64,000 nucleotides of DNA from Plectrocnemia conspersa (Eukaryota > Arthropoda > Insecta > Trichoptera > Polycentropodidae), in contig VTFK01000347.1 of NCBI GenBank assembly GCA_009617715.1, positions 231,954 through 295,953 of the forward strand. The letters are read 5' to 3'. Below, one piece after another: positions 60,014 to 64,000 of the stretch. Within the stretch, counting starts at the first letter, position 1, and each line of letters begins with the position of its first letter. The notes beneath the pieces were generated by a model. It ran no database searches. It had not been told where the DNA came from and saw only the letters and a list, made by a program, of their open reading frames with translations. A program made the translations under genes and the position numbers.

Positions 60014-62495
60014 GACCGCCTGCACCGGCCCTGGCTGCTCAGACCCCTCGCCCCCGCTGCTCAAGCATTTCCTGCCTTATGAGTTCCACTGTCGTTGTCG
60101 TAACGACCCGATCGACGCGGATGTATTCCTGATTTTTTCTTAGTCTTAATTTTATATTCGATAAGGATCCGATTTCGAAATTATTCGCAGCTCTCGCGCA
60201 CCGAGCGATATTTTTTCTAACGAGATTCTTTTATCCTAAACGAATTTCAGTTATTTTTTTATAAAATAATCGTATATGGGTTACGTTTTTTTTACGTTGC
60301 GTACGTGGGTGTTAGTCATTTTTATATTTTTTTGATATTTAATCCTTAATTTTTAATTTGACTGCGACTTTTCGTTCGTTCTGAATTAAAATCTAGACAA
60401 TCTTAAAAAGCTATCGAAGTTGTTAGTAAACTATTATTATTTTTGTACTTGCTTCGTTGTTCGTTATATCATCATTATTGTTATAGTTAAATTAATATTT
60501 TTATATACGAAACGAGAGAGCAATAAAGCAAACGGGCAATGTTAAAAAAAATATTATAATATTTTTACAAGCGAATTTGTGCACAAATTGAAAAAAAGTG
60601 TATGTGTACAAATTGTTTATTTTCGTGCACAATAATTTTGATCTTTTTCATTTCTGTTTTATATTTTTTTCTGTTAAATAATTATATATAATTTTTCGTA
60701 ATATATAATGCCAATGACTGTGATATTAATATAAAAAATTCACAAAGTTAGGTTAAATATAAATACATTATATATTGAAACGATAGATTTAATATTAACG
60801 ACATTTATATTATATATTGGAGGTTAATAGTTTGTACCAATTTTAATTGTCAATTTTTGTAAGCAAAAACCAGATAGTAGGTTATAATTTTATATGACCG
60901 AACAACAATTTTTATTTCGTGACTATAGTTTGAAAATAAGATTTTCGATTTTGAAGAATATTTTTGGCAGCAAAGTCGTTGTTATCTGCAATCGTCGTCG
61001 ATTATGTTTATTTACAAAAATAATCGGCAACGATCGCATTGTTTTACAATCGGAAGCACAAATATTGTATAAAACAGCCTCAGTTTGCCTTTAAAAAAAT
61101 ATATACAAAATATCACGTTATGCCTATAATATGAAATTAAACAAGAAAAAATAATGAAAGTACGTACTTTAAAATTATTTTTCTAAAAAAGGGAATAATG
61201 ATAAAAACGAAACAATATGCGATTTATATGCAATGTTGATAATTAATTATATACATGCCTTGATATTTATAATAAGGGCCCAATGATATGTATGTTTTCG
61301 GTTTTAAAACAGGTCCAATATCCATGCAATTAAAATACGTATATAAATTTATGTAATAGTTAAAATTCACAGTTGTATTATTAATGCGACGTTTTTAATC
61401 AACCTTTCTTTTCACCGCCCAAGAGTCCTTTTTCATAACCCTAAGGCTCTATCCGGCGAAGTATATTGTGTTCCTCCTGGTTTTATATTCAAAGTTGACA
61501 TTTTGCTTTGTGCATTTGTATACGTATGTATCTAGTGCGCTCAGTACATATAAATATATTTTAAAAAATCATAACAAGGGATCTTAATTATTATATTTAT
61601 TGTATAAATGAACAAGTTTATTCTGTGTATTATTATTTTAAATCGTCGCTAAAGGTCAATGACGAATGGGCATTTTTAAATACATTACTTTTGTCACAAA
61701 AGGTCAATTGTGTGACTGATTTCATATTAAGATTGTGTTAATAAATATATAAAAAAAAATAGAAAAAACGATTTTATGTTGATTTTTAGCCATATTAATA
61801 TTTTTTGTTATAAACGCAAGAAATATTTTTTTACCTATGATTAAAATAAAAAAATTAAAACAATAAAAAAAACTGATTTTTCCAAATATAATTTATAATC
61901 ACTATTAGTATTAATTATTTATGAGATGCTCCTCTTTGAAACGAGGATTATATTTTTTATTACACTGAACCAAAACTTTTTTTAAAACTTTATTGCCATC
62001 AATTTCAGTTATATAATTTGATACTTAACAACAAATCTACCTGTTTTCAGTGTACGATAAACCGATGAATCACTTCTATATTATTATTATTATTATTATA
62101 TGTTTCAGAATGAAAGTGTGTAATAAGACGTAGAAGTTTTCTAAGTATTTAATATGTATATTTATAGTTAAAAATATGTAAATTGTATTATAAGTAGAGG
62201 TTTTATAGATAGTTATTTGATGAGCGACGATAAGGAGACGTTTATAAGAAAAGATTATTATTAGTTATATTCATTATTGTAAAGATAATTACCAAATTTT
62301 TGATGATGGTTACCGATTTTTAAAATATAAAAATCTTGTTTTTTTTAATAAAAAATGAAACAATCGAGAGCGGTGAACCTCTGCAATTAACTGTCAATGA
62401 TGAACGAAAATCATGTGATGTATAAACTTTATTGTTAACGCACCGCTCCTCATGTGTTTATAATTAAATGGAGTTGATAATAAAAACATTATATA
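60014..62495 (+). other. tara: 3' UTR region of the SERTA gene
   Basis: AT-rich non-coding sequence after the stop, with GC falling sharply after about 60130. Poly(A) signals AATAAA occur at 60532-60537, near 61740 and near 62345, with AATAAAA near 62477, so alternative 3' ends are likely. A canonical K-box-type octamer CTGTGATA lies at 60718-60725. A (TTA)n run is at 62080-62100. The real end is unknown. The 66-residue frame at 60894-61094 is taken as chance. Confidence 0.5.
60532..60537 (+). terminator. first poly(A) signal AATAAA
   Basis: AATAAA about 520 bp after the stop codon, followed by GCAAACGGGC and T/A-rich sequence. It would give a short 3' UTR that omits the K-box. It is one of several possible signals. 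Confidence 0.4.
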
Positions 62496-63526
62496 AATTA
62501 TTGTACCTGCAATTTTCTTTGAATTTTTCATGAAACATTACCCAATCCTATCTATTACACAATACACATTACACAAAGGCGATTCGATGGTAGAGCGACA
62601 TTGACCTTAAAAAAATTTAAACAAATTCCATTGAGGGTCTGTATGTAACATGTTTGTGTATACGCATATGCGGTATAAAGAAAAGATCGACACATGCATA
62701 AGTAAGTATATAAAAACTTTGTATTCAACGGAAGCTTTCGCATAGCTGCATTGCCAATCTATTTTTATAAAAAAATCATGAAAATAATACCAAAGTTCAT
62801 TTCCGAATACGAGAATTTAACTAATACCATCTGGTGCTAAAATAAAAAATAATTTGATGCAATTTAACTTTGCTGTTTATTGCTTCATAAACATCATTTT
62901 AATGCTACATATTTTTATACACTAGAATAAGTGAGTCGAATAATTTGTCGCTTCATATCCTACACCTACATCTAGAATTGTGTACTTTCACCGATTAGAA
63001 ATCTATGAGAGATGGGATTGAAAAATATTTTATTCGTAGTGACACCACGTAGTGATACCTAAAACTTATATCAATGTTAGTGAATGTCTGGAAAGTTAAA
63101 AGTATTCATACTCTACTTGTAAATAGATGTCGCTATAATATTAAAATAGTTGTTCAATAGCTAAACATAATATCATTTATATATATTTAAATCAATAAAA
63201 ATCACTATAAATATAATTAATATCAATTTTAAAGACTGAATTAAAAATACAACAAACTTGTGTTTAATTTAAAAATATAATAAAAATGTTTCAGCAAAGC
63301 ATCAAACCATTTACAATATCAATACATTTATTATTTATTTATAAGAAATATATATTTTTAATAAAATAAAAATAAAAATTACTTATAATTTTGATAAATT
63401 GCTATATTTATTAATTATAGACACGTTGAAGAAAAAAAATTTAGAGAAAAAAGTGGAAAAATCATAAATGTTCTATAACAGATATAAATATTAAAAAATG
63501 AAATTAAATACTTTTTTCTTTCATAC
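62496..63526. other. AT-rich intergenic sequence, no gene seen
   Basis: Very AT-rich. A short minus frame 62555-62743 has no domain. No repeat was recognised up to the LTR boundary at 63527. Confidence 0.4.
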
Positions 63527-63731
63527 TGTTGACGCCCGTTTCGCCGTTTGCACACGTTCGCGAACGCCGTCATACGGCGTTCGGGAAAGCACCCAATTTT
63601 GACGTTAGTCGGCTCCGATCGTCGTTACAAAGCGGTCGGACCACGCCGAGCTCAATAAAACTGTTACACCAGCACACGTGTTTTTGGATTGACCTAAGAC
63701 CTAACCAGCACGCGTATCCCTACACGCAACA
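63527..63731 (+). mobile_element. 5' LTR of an LTR retrotransposon (BEL/Pao- or Gypsy-type)
   Basis: The sequence switches abruptly from AT-rich to GC-rich at TGTTGACGCCCG and ends CTACACGCAACA. The termini TGTTG...CAACA are inverted, with TG...CA as in LTRs. The 205-bp length, an internal AATAAA (63654-63659) followed by a T-rich GTGTTTTTGG region, and the primer-binding site three bases downstream all fit a complete LTR. It could be a 3' LTR only if internal sequence lay to its left, which it does not. The element therefore continues rightward out of the window. The clade is undecided because no coding domain is visible. Confidence 0.8.
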
Positions 63732-63734
63732 TTT

Positions 63735-63751
63735 TGGTCCTTCGAGCCGGA
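63735..63751 (+). other. primer-binding site complementary to tRNA-Tyr 3' end
   Basis: TGGTCCTTCGAGCCGGA begins three bases after the LTR. Its complement TCCGGCTCGAAGGACCA has the CCA end, discriminator A and CGAAGG acceptor strand expected for eukaryotic tRNA-Tyr, recalled from general knowledge of that tRNA. The 17-base match and position make the call strong. Confidence 0.75.
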
Positions 63752-64000
63752 TACGTGAGACGACTACACGTCGCGAAGGTCTAATCCGAAAACATCGTCT
63801 TAACCTCGAGGTCGTCCACCACGTGGACGAACTCACAGAACGCGGAGCCGAGCAGCGCTACCAGCCGTCAGGTTAGGACAGCACAGCGACGAGTCAGCGG
63901 GTCCAGGAGTTGGTCCCCGAAGTGACGCAGTGGAGCGTCGAGTCGCTCGTGGAAAGAGCTAGCGGGTCCAGGATCTGGTCCCCGAAGCTCAGTGCCAGGA
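63752..64000 (+). mobile_element. leader and start of internal region of the LTR retrotransposon (cut by window)
   Basis: GC-rich sequence continuous with the LTR. A + frame running through the LTR to 63876 (115 residues from 63529) is probably not the real gag start. Two 27-bp direct repeats differing at two bases, AGCGGGTCCAGGAGTTGGTC and AGCGGGTCCAGGATCTGGTC (each followed by CCCGAAG), lie at 63896-63922 and 63961-63987 with a 65-bp period. A tandem leader repeat may continue beyond the window. Confidence 0.65.

Noticed and set aside
59390..60064. 224-residue and other antisense open frames across the SERTA exon (also 58442-59044)
   Set aside because: Shadow frames of the GC-rich SERTA coding exon; no domain of their own.
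63529..63876. 115-residue frame as a host gene
   Set aside because: It starts inside the LTR and runs over the primer-binding site, so it is part of the retrotransposon leader and not a protein with its own start.

Overview
The window looks like nuclear DNA from an insect (order not determined). It is strongly AT-rich, holds a single recognisable host gene with GC-rich coding sequence and very large introns, and is littered with old transposon debris (piggyBac, LINE, tRNA-derived SINE, MITE-like and foldback elements, one LTR retrotransposon edge). There is no operon-like packing, no ribosomal or transfer RNA gene and no CRISPR array.

The host gene is a SERTA-domain gene on the + strand, most likely the insect orthologue of Drosophila taranis (tara), a TRIP-Br/SERTAD family nuclear co-regulator. 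Its main coding exon is at 58652-60013, after a good branch point, pyrimidine tract and AG. Two candidate first exons lie far upstream. One at about 16341-16487 encodes 27 residues and ends in phase 0, matching the phase of the main exon. A second, non-coding one in a CpG-rich promoter ends at 23302. They predict a 480-residue isoform and a 446-residue isoform starting at an internal ATG (58673). The introns would be about 42 kb and 35 kb.

Layout: 1-930 is a degenerate repeat; 4960-6433 is a decayed piggyBac transposase; 7035-7310 and 11095-11765 are dispersed repeats including SINE tails; 12225-12700 is a C-rich duplication next to a LINE reverse-transcriptase fragment; 14194-15207 is a terminal-inverted-repeat element; 16339-16487 is promoter and exon 1a; 22780-23302 is promoter and exon 1b; 16488-58651 is intron containing MITEs, hairpins, a SINE, two LINE fragments, a 157-bp direct duplication and two copies of a composite foldback repeat, the second ending about 190 bp before the main exon; 58652-60013 is the main coding exon; from 60014 there is a long AT-rich 3' UTR with several poly(A) signals; at 63527 an LTR retrotransposon begins (205-bp LTR with TGTTG...CAACA ends and a primer-binding site that fits tRNA-Tyr) and runs off the window.

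No convincing wholly new biological system was seen. The most interesting items are the two-promoter architecture of the SERTA gene, the repeated CRE-type sites just downstream of its second promoter, and the composite foldback repeat family. All homology calls come from reading translations by eye; none was checked by database search.
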